A stretch of DNA of 64,000 bases from Bacillota bacterium (GCA_023390335.1 JAEWCZ010000073.1:68939-132938), one strand, 5' to 3'; counted from the first letter of the stretch, positions 8,948 through 19,033 are shown. The notes: generated from the letters alone by a model not told the origin. Numbers and translations are program-made.

Positions 8948-9381
8948 ATCAGAATGTAACCTCGCTATTTTCAAACCTTGAAGACTTTACTCAGAACGAA
9001 GGCTTAATAGGAAAGCCGGTTACACATGGGGATAAAACCTTTATTCCTGTAGTCTCAGTAACTCTTGGCTATGGAACAGGTAATACAGCAAGCAAAAACC
9101 ATGGCACAAGTACAAAAGAACAAGCAGGAGGCACTACTTCCGGTATGGCTAATAATATGGCCGGAGGAGCTTTAGGACTTGGAGCAAAACTTTGTACTGA
9201 TGCAATTATAATCGTGGACAAGGACAATGTTTCAATGCTGCAGGTCGGCCCCACTGCTACAAGCCAGTTTATGGACAAAATACCTCAGATAATCTCTGGT
9301 ATGGGTTCTATGGGAAAGCAACAGCAACAGGGTCAACAACAACAGGGACAGCAATCCCAAGGCAGTCAGAGTCAGCAATAA
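8932..9381 (+). CDS. ytfJ: Spore protein GerW/YtfJ
   Basis: 149 residues. The conserved core VTHGDKTFIPVVSVTLGYG and the GAKLCTDAIIIVDKDNVSMLQV segment identify the GerW/YtfJ family, forespore-made proteins needed for normal germination in Bacillus. The last ~20 residues are almost only Q, G and S, a low-complexity tail added after the family core. ATG follows AGGAGGG. It overlaps the DUF2953 gene, the usual pairing. Confidence 0.88.
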   Translation: MDTNMNQNVTSLFSNLEDFTQNEGLIGKPVTHGDKTFIPVVSVTLGYGTGNTASKNHGTSTKEQAGGTTSGMANNMAGGALGLGAKLCTDAIIIVDKDNVSMLQVGPTATSQFMDKIPQIISGMGSMGKQQQQGQQQQGQQSQGSQSQQ

Positions 9382-9473
9382 TTTAAGACCATTATTTTAC
9401 TGAATATGTACTGAATAAACGTGTAACACTATTATAGCAAGTAATATCTTTTAACATGAAAGGACAATATACC

Positions 9474-9833
9474 ATGGATAAAGTAGAAAACAGACAAGGT
9501 TTTGGCCTAGGACACCTCGTATTACGTGTAGTAATAGGAGCTGTCATTCTGGCAATCACAGCATTTTTAACACCAGGTTTTTCGATTTCATCATGGTTTT
9601 CATTATTGCTTGCAGCAGTAGTACTGGCAGTATTGGACTGGGCAGTAAACAAGATAACAGGTGTAAATGCAACTCCATTCGGCCGTGGAATTTCCGGCTT
9701 TATAGTTGCAGCCATTATCATCTATGCTATCAAGTTTATAGTACCGGGATATAATATATCTCTCATAGCTGCTGTTATTGCTGCACTGGTATATGGTGTA
9801 GTCGATGCAATTATTCCAGGACGTGGTATGTAG
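9474..9833 (+). CDS. Phage holin family IV-type membrane protein
   Basis: 119 residues, four predicted membrane helices with small-residue-rich segments (LVLRVVIGAVILAITAF, LLLAAVVLAVLDWAV, GFIVAAIIIYAIKFI, LIAAVIAALVYGVVDA). This matches the PF04020-type 'phage holin family' proteins widespread on bacterial chromosomes, not a lysis gene by context. ATG 9474 is preferred over one at 9456 because AAAGGA lies 9 nt before it. It is monocistronic, 90 bp after gerW. Function unknown. Confidence 0.72.
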   Translation: MDKVENRQGFGLGHLVLRVVIGAVILAITAFLTPGFSISSWFSLLLAAVVLAVLDWAVNKITGVNATPFGRGISGFIVAAIIIYAIKFIVPGYNISLIAAVIAALVYGVVDAIIPGRGM

Positions 9834-9865
9834 ATACCATAGAGGAATACCTGCAAAAATGACGT

Positions 9866-9898
9866 TTAGGAGCGGCTGTTTTACAAGGCCGCTCCTAA
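9866..9898. terminator. Strong hairpin after the holin-like gene
   Basis: TTAGGAGCGGC and GCCGCTCCTAA form a perfect 11-bp stem. On the plus strand it is followed by an A-run, and on the minus strand by a short T5 eight bases on, so the direction of termination is unclear. It lies between convergent genes. Confidence 0.5.
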
Positions 9899-10011
9899 TA
9901 AAAAAAAATCCCTCTCACAAGGGAAAGATAAGATTATTATTGAATCAGTATGCCGTTATATAGATTATTCCATATTATATAGTGTTTATACCTTTATTTT
10001 CCACACATTTC

Positions 10012-12300
10012 CTACACTTTAACTCTTTCAGATATGCTCAAAAGATCTGTAGATGCATCATTTAGAAGCATAGAAATTTCATCCAAATCACTAAGAGTTT
10101 TTGCTTGTATCTGAATAATGGAATTAAAATCCGGGTAATCTGAGGAGTTATCAGAAACCCCGGAGGCAATCTTGTCTACAGCGTCAACAAACTCTCTGGC
10201 AGTCTGATAATGAGTATAAGCCTTGTCTGCAGAGGCCTTAACTGTATCTGTAACGTTGCTTATAGATTGAATTATCTCTCCAATACCTTTTTTGACTTCA
10301 TTTATTCTGGCTGCCCCATCTTCAACGCCTAGCAAACCTGAAGTCATTTTCTCAACAGCAGTGTTTATACTTGCTTGAATTTCTTTGATTTGCTCCTTTA
10401 TTTCAGTTGCTGAATTATTACTCAGGTTGGAAAGCTTTCTTATTTCATCTGCAACAACCGCAAAACCCTTACCCTGCTCTCCTGCCCTATTGGCTTCAAT
10501 AGCTGCATTCAGCGCCAGCAGATTTGTCTGTGATGCAATTTGAGTTATAGTATTTGTTATCTCTCCTATTCTACCTGATGAGGATTCCAGATTACCAATG
10601 GATGTCGCAATGGACTGAACAGTTTCATTAACAGAGTTTATAAACATTTCTGCCTCTTCCACCGTCTTTTCTTTTAATTTGGCTGTTTCCACCGCCCTGA
10701 TACTGTCTCCTACTGCCTTTTCTGCCTGTTCAGTTACGGTTTTTACTCCGGATATTATACCTTCCGTATCAAGTACAAACCCTTCTCTTTCATCAGCCTT
10801 TGTTGCAGAAATTTTCTCCATAGTTATCCTGTTTTGATCAACGAGAGACTTGACTCTTTGCTTTAAAGTGCTTATTTCACTGCCAGTGTCCTTAAACTGT
10901 TCAACCATTTTCTTCTGTCCGTCAATTACATTGTTTACCTGCTTACCCAACCTACCTATGTCATCGGAAGCAGCAATTTCAGCCCTGACAGTCAAATCGC
11001 CCTTTTCAACCTTTGAAAGAATGTTGGACAGATAATGAATAGGCTTAGCAATTCTGTTGGATAAAAGCCATGCAAGCAACATACCGATAATAATGGAAAA
11101 CAGCGTAATAGCAATGAATACCCAGAATATAGCATGCTTAATTTTTTCAGAAGACTTTATATCATCTGAAAAATAGTTATTAAAAGAAACTCTGAGCTTA
11201 TCTGAAGCATCAAGAAAAGCTTTATTGAGTTCTGACATACTTTTATATCCGTCAGCCATCAAGCCCTTTTCAAGAATTGCAGCTCTTTTGTATATCTCTT
11301 GTGCTGTACCGTCTATGGAATTATTTAAAGATTCAAGCCTTTTAATTTTTTCAGAATCAACTCTATTTTTTAAAAGGTCTGCTAATTTAACATCTATATC
11401 CGCTTTGTTCTTTTTAAACTCAGAGGATGAATCCTTCCCACCCGATGAAGAATACAACAATATTGCATTGTTTCTGTTAGTCAAGACCGCTATGTCCAAA
11501 ATCTCATTATATATATGTAAATCGCCCGAAACTTTTTTCATGTTCCAAACCCTGTCAAAGCCCTGGGTTGACCTTGCATTATCCAAGATATTCTGGCTGG
11601 CGGAAGCTGCTGCTGAAATTCTTTGCTCAAGATCTTCAATTTTTGCATTATAATCTTTGTCCTCGATGGTTGCATCAGTCAGAATATCAGCCAAAAGCTT
11701 TTTTATTTCCGTAAACTGATTATCAATATATCCGGAATCAGCATCAACCAGCCCGATTACTCTGTTCAACTCGGTTATATCATCCATAAGCCTTCCTGAT
11801 CTATCCTTTATAGGCCCTGTCAAAGTCTTTTGGAGTTCATTAATAATGTTTTGCATTTCATTATAATTATCCTGAACGTCCTTTAAGAACCCTTTGATAT
11901 TTTTATTTTCAAACGTTTTGATATTAGAATTGATTTTATCATTATATAAACTTACATATTCTTTGTTAATACTGTCCAGTTCCTCTACAGTCTTTTTATC
12001 CTCAGGACTTATTTTAGCCCCCTTCAATTTCATTAATGCAGCATCCATCTTGCTTCCTATGTCTGCAAAAGTTTGGCTGTCATCAGTAAATGAATTCACC
12101 ATATCGGTTAAAACCTGCTGTCTTTGTGCGGATAACCTGTTGAGTTCTTGAACTGAATCCTGATTTGACTTATTAACTTCTATATTATTAACAGAATTAA
12201 TTACCTTCCTATATCCGAAAAAAGAAATTGCGGATGAAATTAACGAGATTGCAATAACTACACAAAATGCTCCGATAATTGTACTTTTAATATTTTTCAT
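10012..12300 (-). CDS. Methyl-accepting chemotaxis protein with large extracytoplasmic domain
   Basis: 762 residues. One membrane helix near residues 10-30, a ~350-residue helical sensor region, a second membrane helix (IFWVFIAITLFSIIIGMLLAWLL), a HAMP domain, and a cytoplasmic signalling domain with the hairpin motif QTNLLALNAAIEANRAGEQGKGFAVVADEIRKL. It should receive a chemical signal outside the cell and control CheA. The ATG at 12300 follows AGGAGG by 9 nt and replaces a TTG eight codons upstream that contains this ribosome site. The ligand is unknown; the gene is monocistronic. Confidence 0.92.
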   Translation of the reverse strand: MKNIKSTIIGAFCVVIAISLISSAISFFGYRKVINSVNNIEVNKSNQDSVQELNRLSAQRQQVLTDMVNSFTDDSQTFADIGSKMDAALMKLKGAKISPEDKKTVEELDSINKEYVSLYNDKINSNIKTFENKNIKGFLKDVQDNYNEMQNIINELQKTLTGPIKDRSGRLMDDITELNRVIGLVDADSGYIDNQFTEIKKLLADILTDATIEDKDYNAKIEDLEQRISAAASASQNILDNARSTQGFDRVWNMKKVSGDLHIYNEILDIAVLTNRNNAILLYSSSGGKDSSSEFKKNKADIDVKLADLLKNRVDSEKIKRLESLNNSIDGTAQEIYKRAAILEKGLMADGYKSMSELNKAFLDASDKLRVSFNNYFSDDIKSSEKIKHAIFWVFIAITLFSIIIGMLLAWLLSNRIAKPIHYLSNILSKVEKGDLTVRAEIAASDDIGRLGKQVNNVIDGQKKMVEQFKDTGSEISTLKQRVKSLVDQNRITMEKISATKADEREGFVLDTEGIISGVKTVTEQAEKAVGDSIRAVETAKLKEKTVEEAEMFINSVNETVQSIATSIGNLESSSGRIGEITNTITQIASQTNLLALNAAIEANRAGEQGKGFAVVADEIRKLSNLSNNSATEIKEQIKEIQASINTAVEKMTSGLLGVEDGAARINEVKKGIGEIIQSISNVTDTVKASADKAYTHYQTAREFVDAVDKIASGVSDNSSDYPDFNSIIQIQAKTLSDLDEISMLLNDASTDLLSISERVKV

Positions 12301-12506
12301 ATATGACGGCCTCCTACTTTTCAACGCAAAATACCCGAATATAAAATAGTTCTACATTTTAGTATTAAAACCCTTTAATTCGTCTACCTTTTTCGCCAAT
12401 ATTTTCTTATACTAGCCTACACCTTATATAAGTAGTACTGGCAGGTTATTTTTATAACAAATATGGAAATAATTGTAGTACATAAATTTGTAGAATGGTG
12501 GTTCAA

Positions 12507-13355
12507 ATGCGAAAATTATTCAAACCAACCTGGTGCTTGGTAATTATATTAATACTACTAATGCCAATAGTTTATATGCTCAGCACTAAATCTGCCAAAC
12601 TGGAGAAAACCAACAATGTTTTGGGTGAACAAGTCCGGAGTATGTCCAAAACCTTAACAGAACAAAATAACGCACTTGAAGTAAACGGTGAATTGATTAG
12701 AATTCTTCAATCGGATCAATCGACATTTAAAAGCAGACTTGATCAATTCGCAAAAACATATACTCAAATAGCGGGCAACTATGTAAATAAGTCCAGCAGG
12801 GGTACTTCCTCAAAGAGTGCAAATCATACAATAGAAGATATAATTAAGCTCAATACTCTTGTGAAAAATCTAAATACAGCTTTCAACACTAACAGTGAAC
12901 TAACGGAGAAGCTTGATAAATCAAATACAGAGCTGGAGGAATTTGTTGATGCACTACCTACTTTCATTCCTGTAAGCGGAAAAATCACTTCCCCTTTTGG
13001 TATGAGAAAACATCCCATTACACATATCAGAACCATTCATAAGGGAGTAGACATTGATGCAGACACCGGTGACCCCATACTTGCAGCAGGTTCAGGCAAA
13101 GTAATATATTCAGGTCTCTCCGGAGGCTACGGAAAACATGTTATAATTGATCACGGTAACGGTTTCAAAACAATATACGGTCACTCATCAAAACTACTTG
13201 TCAAAGTCGGCCAAATTGTCAAAAAGGGCCAAAAGATAGCCTTGGTAGGCAGTACAGGAAGAAGTACCGGGCCTCATCTGCATTTTGAAATAAGAATAGC
13301 CAATACCGCAGTAGATCCTGTCAAATATGTTGAATTCAAACCCTTTATTCGATAA
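12507..13355 (+). CDS. M23/LytM-type murein endopeptidase, membrane anchored
   Basis: 282 residues. N-terminal membrane anchor (LVIILILLMPIVYML), coiled coil of about 120 residues, then an M23 domain with HKGVDIDADTG, the HxH motif HLHF in TGPHLHFEI, and GKHVIIDHGNG. The first zinc ligand (the H of TIHKGVD) is present, so the enzyme is predicted active on peptidoglycan cross-links. Start chosen at 12507, where GGTGG lies 6 nt upstream, rather than 12495. It faces the PBP gene in the same direction but with its own downstream region. Confidence 0.85.
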   Translation: MRKLFKPTWCLVIILILLMPIVYMLSTKSAKLEKTNNVLGEQVRSMSKTLTEQNNALEVNGELIRILQSDQSTFKSRLDQFAKTYTQIAGNYVNKSSRGTSSKSANHTIEDIIKLNTLVKNLNTAFNTNSELTEKLDKSNTELEEFVDALPTFIPVSGKITSPFGMRKHPITHIRTIHKGVDIDADTGDPILAAGSGKVIYSGLSGGYGKHVIIDHGNGFKTIYGHSSKLLVKVGQIVKKGQKIALVGSTGRSTGPHLHFEIRIANTAVDPVKYVEFKPFIR

Positions 13356-13434
13356 TTCTTTAAATCAAAGTCGGGAAATATTGTATTCATTTATTTAATT
13401 TTTACCATTATGTTTATAAAAGGAATTTTACTAT

Positions 13435-13508
13435 AAAGCCGGGGACGTCTATATATATGGGAAAGCCAAGACATTAGTACAGTTTGGTTCCTTTATTTTA
13501 GGCTTTTT
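13435..13508 (+). terminator. Possible terminator or structured leader between LytM and PBP genes
   Basis: Nested complementary segments: AAAGCC with GGCTTT, and GGAA-CCAA with TTGG-TTCC, ending in GGCTTTTTCTT. It could terminate the LytM transcript. No known riboswitch motif is recognised. Confidence 0.3.
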
Positions 13509-13545
13509 CTTAACATTTAAATAATATGTACTAAAAAGTGTTTTA

Positions 13546-13554
13546 TGATATAAT
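13546..13554 (+). promoter_or_regulatory. Extended -10 promoter of the PBP gene
   Basis: TGATATAAT, an extended -10 element, lies 37 nt before the PBP start. No convincing -35 hexamer precedes it, as is usual for extended -10 promoters. Confidence 0.5.
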
Positions 13555-13590
13555 ATTGTGAGCAAAATGTATTAATTTAAGGAGGATATT

Positions 13591-16164
13591 ATGAAAGCTA
13601 ATGAAAAGGCTGCATCTGGGACGGATAAGCAAAAGAAGAAGAAGAAAAATACCACTTCGTCTACAGCTTCCAAATTTACCCTTGCAGTTATAAAAACAGT
13701 ATTTGTTATCCTCATATCTTTAGGGTGTGTTGTTGGTGGTGTATTAGGCGGGGCCGTTCTCGGATACATAAAGACTGCAGCTCCGATAACACCTGATCAG
13801 CTTGAAATGACGAAAGTAACTTTCATATATGACAAGGATGGCAAGGAAATTGCACAGGTCAAGGGCGGTGAAAATCGGATACTTGCCGAACATTCTGAAA
13901 TACCCGATAATATGAGACATGCATTTATTGCAATAGAAGATTCAAGATTTAAAAGTCATGATGGTGTTGACACAAAACGTTTTGTGGGTGCTGCACTTAG
14001 TTATATCATCAAATTTGGTAATGCTGACTACGGCGGAAGTACCATTACGCAGCAGCTTGTAAAGAACATAACCGGAAACACTGATTCTACCGTCAAAAGA
14101 AAAGTCCAGGAAGCTTGGCAGGCAATGGATTTGGAAAAAAAGATGTCAAAGGATCAGATTCTTGACAATTATATGAATCGAATAAACACCGGGCTGGGCT
14201 GCTGGGGTGTACAGGCGGCCGCAAAGAAATTCTTTAACAAGGAAGTAAAAGATCTTTCTCTTGCAGAATGTGCCAGCATAGCAGGTGTAACAAAATCTCC
14301 GGGAACCTATGATCCTACATTAAGTGAAAAAACAAAGGCTGCAAACAAGGAACGTCAAAAAATCATACTTGCTGAAATGCTTAGGCAAAAACATATAACT
14401 CAAAATGAGTACGATCAAGCAGTTGCTGAGCCATTAAAAATCTATAAAGGCGCAAGTGAAGGCGACAAAAAGGATAATAACATCCAAAGCTATTTTGAGG
14501 ACTATGTACTGACCCAAGTTAAAAATGACTTGATGAAGAAATACAATTTATCAAGCAATAATGCTACTATAAAGCTGTATAATGGCGGTTTGAAGATTTA
14601 CACAACTCAGGACAGCAACATTCAGAAAATAATGAACGAGGAATTTACAAACCCCAAGAACTTTACTGCCAATGAAAAAATCAGCAACCCTGATATGCAG
14701 GCTCAGGCAGCTATGCTTGTTATGGACCCGACTACTGGACAAATACGTGGTATGTACGGTGCTTATGGCGAGAAAAAAGCTAATTTTACTCTAAACAGAG
14801 CCACTGATATGAAGAGACAGCCTGGTTCAAGCTTCAAGCCTATAGCGGTTTACGGACCTGCAATAGACCTTGGTATAATAACACCTGCTACTGTAATAGA
14901 TGACGTACCTGTATATCTGGATAAAGAACATCCTAATACACCGTATCCTAAGAATGCAGAAACAGGTGTATACGAAGGACTTCTTACAATCAGAAGAGCC
15001 ATACAGAAGTCACAGAACGTTGTTGCAGCTCAGGTATGGATGAATTTATTGGGAGCTCAAAATTCCATAAATTATCTGAAAAAGGTTAATATAGACAGAC
15101 CAAAGGAAGGTTACGTATCAATGGCCCTCGGTGGTTTGAATGAAGGAGTTAACCCTTTAGCTATGGCTGCTGCATATGTCCCCTTTGACAACAAGGGAGT
15201 TTATCTGGAACCTATATCCTACACAAAGGTAACTGATGATAAAGGCAATGTTATATTGGATAAGAAAGCAGACCAGAAAAGAAATATAGCATACAAGGAA
15301 TCAACTGCATACCTTATGACAAGCATGATGAGAGACGTTGTAACAAACGGTACTGCTGCTACATCTGGAGGCTTGGGAAGAGGAGCCTTGGGAGCAGTAA
15401 AGAATTCCGCAGGTAAGGTTATCCCTACCGCTGGTAAAACAGGTACCACCAACGATACCTACGACAAATGGTTCGTGGGATATTCACCATACTACGTTGG
15501 CGCTACCTGGTACGGATACAATTACAATAAGACTCTGAAAGGTCAAGAAGTATACCAGGCATTGAACCTTTGGAATAAGGTCATGAACAGGGCACATGCG
15601 AAGCTTGAACCAAAAGACTTCCCACAACCTCAGGGACTGGTTAAGAAGACTATATGTATCTACTCAGGAAAACTTGTAGGTCCTCACTGTAGTGGCGATC
15701 CTCGTGGAAACGCCATAAGGACGGAATATTTTGCAAAAGGTACTGAACCAACTGATACATGTGATGTTCACGTACTTGCTAAGGTAGATATAAGTTCAAA
15801 GGATATTTACGGTCGCCCGTTGTTGGCAAATCCATTCTGTCCGCCAAATTTGGTAAAGGAAAGGGTATTTATAAAGAGACCTGTTCCTTACTTGCCGAAA
15901 AGTCCGCTTAAAGGCTCCTTGTCGGCAACCATCAAGGACTGGATTTACCAAATGTCAGAGGGTGAATACTGTACCAAGCATGGAGGAGGAACCGCTAACG
16001 TAACTCCACCGAATAATTCATCAACACCGCCGGCTAATTCAGGCAATGGTTCTGGTAACACTTTACCCGGAGGCGATGGTACGCCAAGCAAACCAACTAA
16101 CAGTACCGGAGGCACACCGTCAGATAGCACAGATGATCAAAATATTGACGATATAATTCCATAG
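13591..16164 (+). CDS. Class A penicillin-binding protein (PBP1A type)
   Basis: 857 residues. A lysine-rich cytoplasmic tail and one membrane helix (about residues 28-60) precede a GT51 glycosyltransferase domain with IEDSRFKSHDGVD and GGSTITQQLVKN, then a transpeptidase domain with the SxxK motif SSFK, SQN, and KTGTTN. The C-terminus is a P/G/S/N-rich low-complexity tail after a cysteine-containing segment. It polymerises and cross-links peptidoglycan at the outer membrane face. ATG follows AAGGAGG. Monocistronic, ending in a strong terminator. Confidence 0.92.
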   Translation: MKANEKAASGTDKQKKKKKNTTSSTASKFTLAVIKTVFVILISLGCVVGGVLGGAVLGYIKTAAPITPDQLEMTKVTFIYDKDGKEIAQVKGGENRILAEHSEIPDNMRHAFIAIEDSRFKSHDGVDTKRFVGAALSYIIKFGNADYGGSTITQQLVKNITGNTDSTVKRKVQEAWQAMDLEKKMSKDQILDNYMNRINTGLGCWGVQAAAKKFFNKEVKDLSLAECASIAGVTKSPGTYDPTLSEKTKAANKERQKIILAEMLRQKHITQNEYDQAVAEPLKIYKGASEGDKKDNNIQSYFEDYVLTQVKNDLMKKYNLSSNNATIKLYNGGLKIYTTQDSNIQKIMNEEFTNPKNFTANEKISNPDMQAQAAMLVMDPTTGQIRGMYGAYGEKKANFTLNRATDMKRQPGSSFKPIAVYGPAIDLGIITPATVIDDVPVYLDKEHPNTPYPKNAETGVYEGLLTIRRAIQKSQNVVAAQVWMNLLGAQNSINYLKKVNIDRPKEGYVSMALGGLNEGVNPLAMAAAYVPFDNKGVYLEPISYTKVTDDKGNVILDKKADQKRNIAYKESTAYLMTSMMRDVVTNGTAATSGGLGRGALGAVKNSAGKVIPTAGKTGTTNDTYDKWFVGYSPYYVGATWYGYNYNKTLKGQEVYQALNLWNKVMNRAHAKLEPKDFPQPQGLVKKTICIYSGKLVGPHCSGDPRGNAIRTEYFAKGTEPTDTCDVHVLAKVDISSKDIYGRPLLANPFCPPNLVKERVFIKRPVPYLPKSPLKGSLSATIKDWIYQMSEGEYCTKHGGGTANVTPPNNSSTPPANSGNGSGNTLPGGDGTPSKPTNSTGGTPSDSTDDQNIDDIIP

Positions 16165-16168
16165 ACTT

Positions 16169-16221
16169 AAAGGGAGTATCGCTAGACTATTGAAAAGTAG
16201 TAGCGATACTCCCTTTTTTTG
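16169..16221 (+). terminator. Rho-independent terminator of the PBP gene
   Basis: AAAGGGAGTATCGCTA pairs with TAGCGATACTCCCTTT, followed by a run of T. Confidence 0.9.
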
Positions 16222-16264
16222 TATTTACATTCTTTGTTTTAAAAAACTTCCTTCTTTATCTTTA

Positions 16265-18868
16265 TTAATGCTTTGGGAAAATATTAATATTCCCAAGTAT
16301 ATAGCTTTTAATTAACATAGCATCAAATACACTTATACTACCATCACCATCGACATCCGCTGACCACATATCATGTTCAACCGGGAAGTCATTTATTGTT
16401 CCTCCAATATAATCTATAATTAGTGAATAGTCATAATCTCCAATACTACCGTTTCCGTCCAGATCACCCACAATATCAGACAGCCAGCCATAGTCAACAT
16501 AAGCAAAATTAATATTTCCATCGCACTGGAACATCGGACCGCTGTATGCAGCGTATGTATCATGAATTTCGTCATGAACTTTAAAGCTTTTTAAAGTGGC
16601 AGGCAAACCATCCTCATTTTTGTCCCCTATCATCAGATACCACCTGTATTCCTTACTGGTGTCAAGATTGAACTTTGTTATAAAGTCAGTTAAGTCTACA
16701 GCAAAATTACCATCACTGGCAACGCCCGCAGAATTGGCGTCAAAAGGTATTGGATACCCTATATTATTCAAACTGCTAGGAACAAAGTATGCCTCCGGTA
16801 CTGTTTGGTTTTTATCAGAATAACCTACCGAAATTTTTAACTGATCACGTTTTGCATGGCTCACTGTAAACTCAGCAACCAACTGTGGATTATAATCCCT
16901 TTTGGGAGTAGTCCATGCCAAATTATTCTCAACAATCGGTCTTCTTTCTGAGGTATTAAATTCACTAAATTTGGAAGACCCGTAGATACTGTCATAAGCT
17001 ATGTAGTAATAACCATCATAACCATAATTAGTGCCCCAGCTGTTGGCTACTTTAAAGACTCCCTTTTCTTCGGGCTGTGGGATTCCATCGCCGTTTACAT
17101 CACCCCACCATATATTGTCATCATAACCTACAACTGTCATTTGATGGCCTCCATTTTTACCATCAAGCATATAATATATTTTCTTTCCGACCATATAATC
17201 ATCGTTTACAGAAGGATCAGGATTATCCTTTACGGGATATGGATACTCTTTAAAACTACTTATAAAAGTACCGAAAGACAGGACATACCCATTGTTCAGC
17301 AACTGCTTAATGCGTACCAAATTTGCATCATTTGTATCTATGTATCCGCACTTATCCATCCTGTAATTAATTGCATTTTCCCATGCATTCAAATCGGTAT
17401 TTATTTTATTCCCATCTACACCATCATCTACATATGGGACATCCGCCAATGTTGCACTGCCTGTCTCCAAAAGCATTTGAAATATTCCTTGTATAGGACC
17501 GCCGGCCGGTGAAGAGCCTATAGGAAATGTGAATTTAGGAGAAAAAACCTTACTCAGGTCATTTTTAGCATCCCACTCTCTCCCTGCATTGATTTTTGCC
17601 AGACCTACCATATGCGTCATTGTATAATATGTACTTGACCAGCAAACACAATCCCCAAACATCTGATAACCTATATTCGGAAAACACTGTAAAGTGCTGT
17701 TGTCTGCGGAGGCAGGAAGTGACTCTGAATATATTGTATTCAGGTCGACAGGAGTTCCCTGAACATTCACATTATTCGGAGTGTTGTCCGTCATAACCTC
17801 CTCTCCTACCTGAGCTGGATCAACTTCTATCAGAGGCTTATTTTGTTGCTGTCTCGTTGCATTTAAACGATTCAGACCAATGGAATTTAAACGTATATTT
17901 TTAACATCGGTTGACGAAACCGTGGCATTCTGTGTAACTATATTTATTTTGTTGCTCGCCGCCGATCTGTTTCCTGCCGCATCTATTGCTACCACATAGT
18001 AATCAATAGTTTTACCGGAATAAACATTTGAATATGAACAGGAACGTTCGTGTGTCCTGACTATCAGATTCCCATTTGAGTAAACCTCATACAATGCGGT
18101 CCCAGAATCATCGCAAGCTTCATCCCATTTCAGATAACACGTTGGATAGGACATATCAACTGACCTCAGATTATTTGGAGCTGAGGGTGGAGTCTCATCC
18201 GTATATTGAACATCCACATTTTCGAACCTGGCTGTACATAACTTATCTGGATTAGTTGAAGTAGAAGCAAAACCCAAATATACTTTTGAACCCATTTCTA
18301 TAGTTTGGGTGCTACCTGTTTTTGTCCAATTCTCACCATCAGTTGACATAAAGGCTTCAAACTCATTTCCAGTCCTTTTTAATTTTAAATAAACCGGGAA
18401 ACTAGCGGAAGCGGTTGCAATATTAGCTGTACCGTCACCTACCGAAGTTCTGTATTGATATGTCAATCCGTTGTTTCGGTTTAATGCAAGAAATGCATTT
18501 TTACTATTGGTATCCAAGCTTTCTCTTATCATCAGGCCAGCCTTTGCTGACAGATCCGAACCGCTTTCACTTGTGAGCTTCGCCTGTATTGTGCAATCTC
18601 CCTGTACCGGTATATAAGCATAAGTAAACGAGTCTTCAGTATTGAATTCGCCTGATCCGCTACCTGCAACAATAACAGTGTTGCTCGCCAAAATATCAGC
18701 AGTGGAATATTCGTTGGTTTGTCCTATATTTTTATAGTTCCAATAGGCCTTGTCAATTACACCTCTTGCCTGGACTTGAATCATTCCAAAATCAGTGCTT
18801 AACAGCATAAGCTGGATTAGAACTGCAAAAGCCACTAATATGCCTGTCTTCTTTAGTCTGTTATTCAA
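16265..18868 (-). CDS. Secreted dockerin-bearing papain-family (C1A) cysteine protease
   Basis: 867 residues. A signal peptide is followed by a lectin/glucanase-like beta-sandwich (about 45-230, segments like NWTKTGSTQTIEMG), a fibronectin type III domain (about 232-315), a C1A peptidase domain and a type I dockerin. The peptidase has Gln plus the active Cys in FGDCVCWSS, His in KNGGHQMTVVGYDD and Asn in VANSWGTNYG. The dockerin has two calcium repeats, GDLDGNGSIGDYDYSLII and ADVDGDGSISVFDAMLIK. It should be exported and bound to the cellulosome scaffoldin. The start is a TTG at 18868 preceded by AGGAGG. Substrate unknown. Confidence 0.9.
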   Translation of the reverse strand: MNNRLKKTGILVAFAVLIQLMLLSTDFGMIQVQARGVIDKAYWNYKNIGQTNEYSTADILASNTVIVAGSGSGEFNTEDSFTYAYIPVQGDCTIQAKLTSESGSDLSAKAGLMIRESLDTNSKNAFLALNRNNGLTYQYRTSVGDGTANIATASASFPVYLKLKRTGNEFEAFMSTDGENWTKTGSTQTIEMGSKVYLGFASTSTNPDKLCTARFENVDVQYTDETPPSAPNNLRSVDMSYPTCYLKWDEACDDSGTALYEVYSNGNLIVRTHERSCSYSNVYSGKTIDYYVVAIDAAGNRSAASNKINIVTQNATVSSTDVKNIRLNSIGLNRLNATRQQQNKPLIEVDPAQVGEEVMTDNTPNNVNVQGTPVDLNTIYSESLPASADNSTLQCFPNIGYQMFGDCVCWSSTYYTMTHMVGLAKINAGREWDAKNDLSKVFSPKFTFPIGSSPAGGPIQGIFQMLLETGSATLADVPYVDDGVDGNKINTDLNAWENAINYRMDKCGYIDTNDANLVRIKQLLNNGYVLSFGTFISSFKEYPYPVKDNPDPSVNDDYMVGKKIYYMLDGKNGGHQMTVVGYDDNIWWGDVNGDGIPQPEEKGVFKVANSWGTNYGYDGYYYIAYDSIYGSSKFSEFNTSERRPIVENNLAWTTPKRDYNPQLVAEFTVSHAKRDQLKISVGYSDKNQTVPEAYFVPSSLNNIGYPIPFDANSAGVASDGNFAVDLTDFITKFNLDTSKEYRWYLMIGDKNEDGLPATLKSFKVHDEIHDTYAAYSGPMFQCDGNINFAYVDYGWLSDIVGDLDGNGSIGDYDYSLIIDYIGGTINDFPVEHDMWSADVDGDGSISVFDAMLIKSYILGNINIFPKH

Positions 18869-18914
18869 TTTACGACCTCCTAAATTAATTGGTAATTTTT
18901 ATAAAAACATTACA

Positions 18915-18943
18915 TTTATACCATTAATGATATTAATTGTCAA
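18915..18943 (-). promoter_or_regulatory. Sigma-A-type promoter of the dockerin protease
   Basis: On the minus strand TTGACA (18938-18943) and TATAAA (18915-18920) are separated by 17 nt, 47 nt before the start codon. Confidence 0.7.
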
Positions 18944-18994
18944 ATACTAACTGAAATCGACTTTATCCTAAATTAAGCAGATATTAAGATAAAA

Positions 18995-19033
18995 AAAACC
19001 ACAAAGCATCGAGTTGATGACTTTTGTGGTTTT
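18995..19033 (-). terminator. Terminator of proB
   Basis: AAAACCACAAA pairs with TTTGTGGTTTT, and on the minus strand the stem is followed by eight T. It lies 34 nt after the proB stop. Confidence 0.85.

Noticed and set aside
9474..9833. Prophage lysis gene
   Set aside because: The holin-like fold is common in chromosomal proteins, and no endolysin or phage genes are nearby.
13435..13508. Cyclic-di-GMP riboswitch before the PBP gene
   Set aside because: AAAGCC and GGGA pieces recall the motif, but the conserved core and tetraloop contacts are absent; a terminator fits better.
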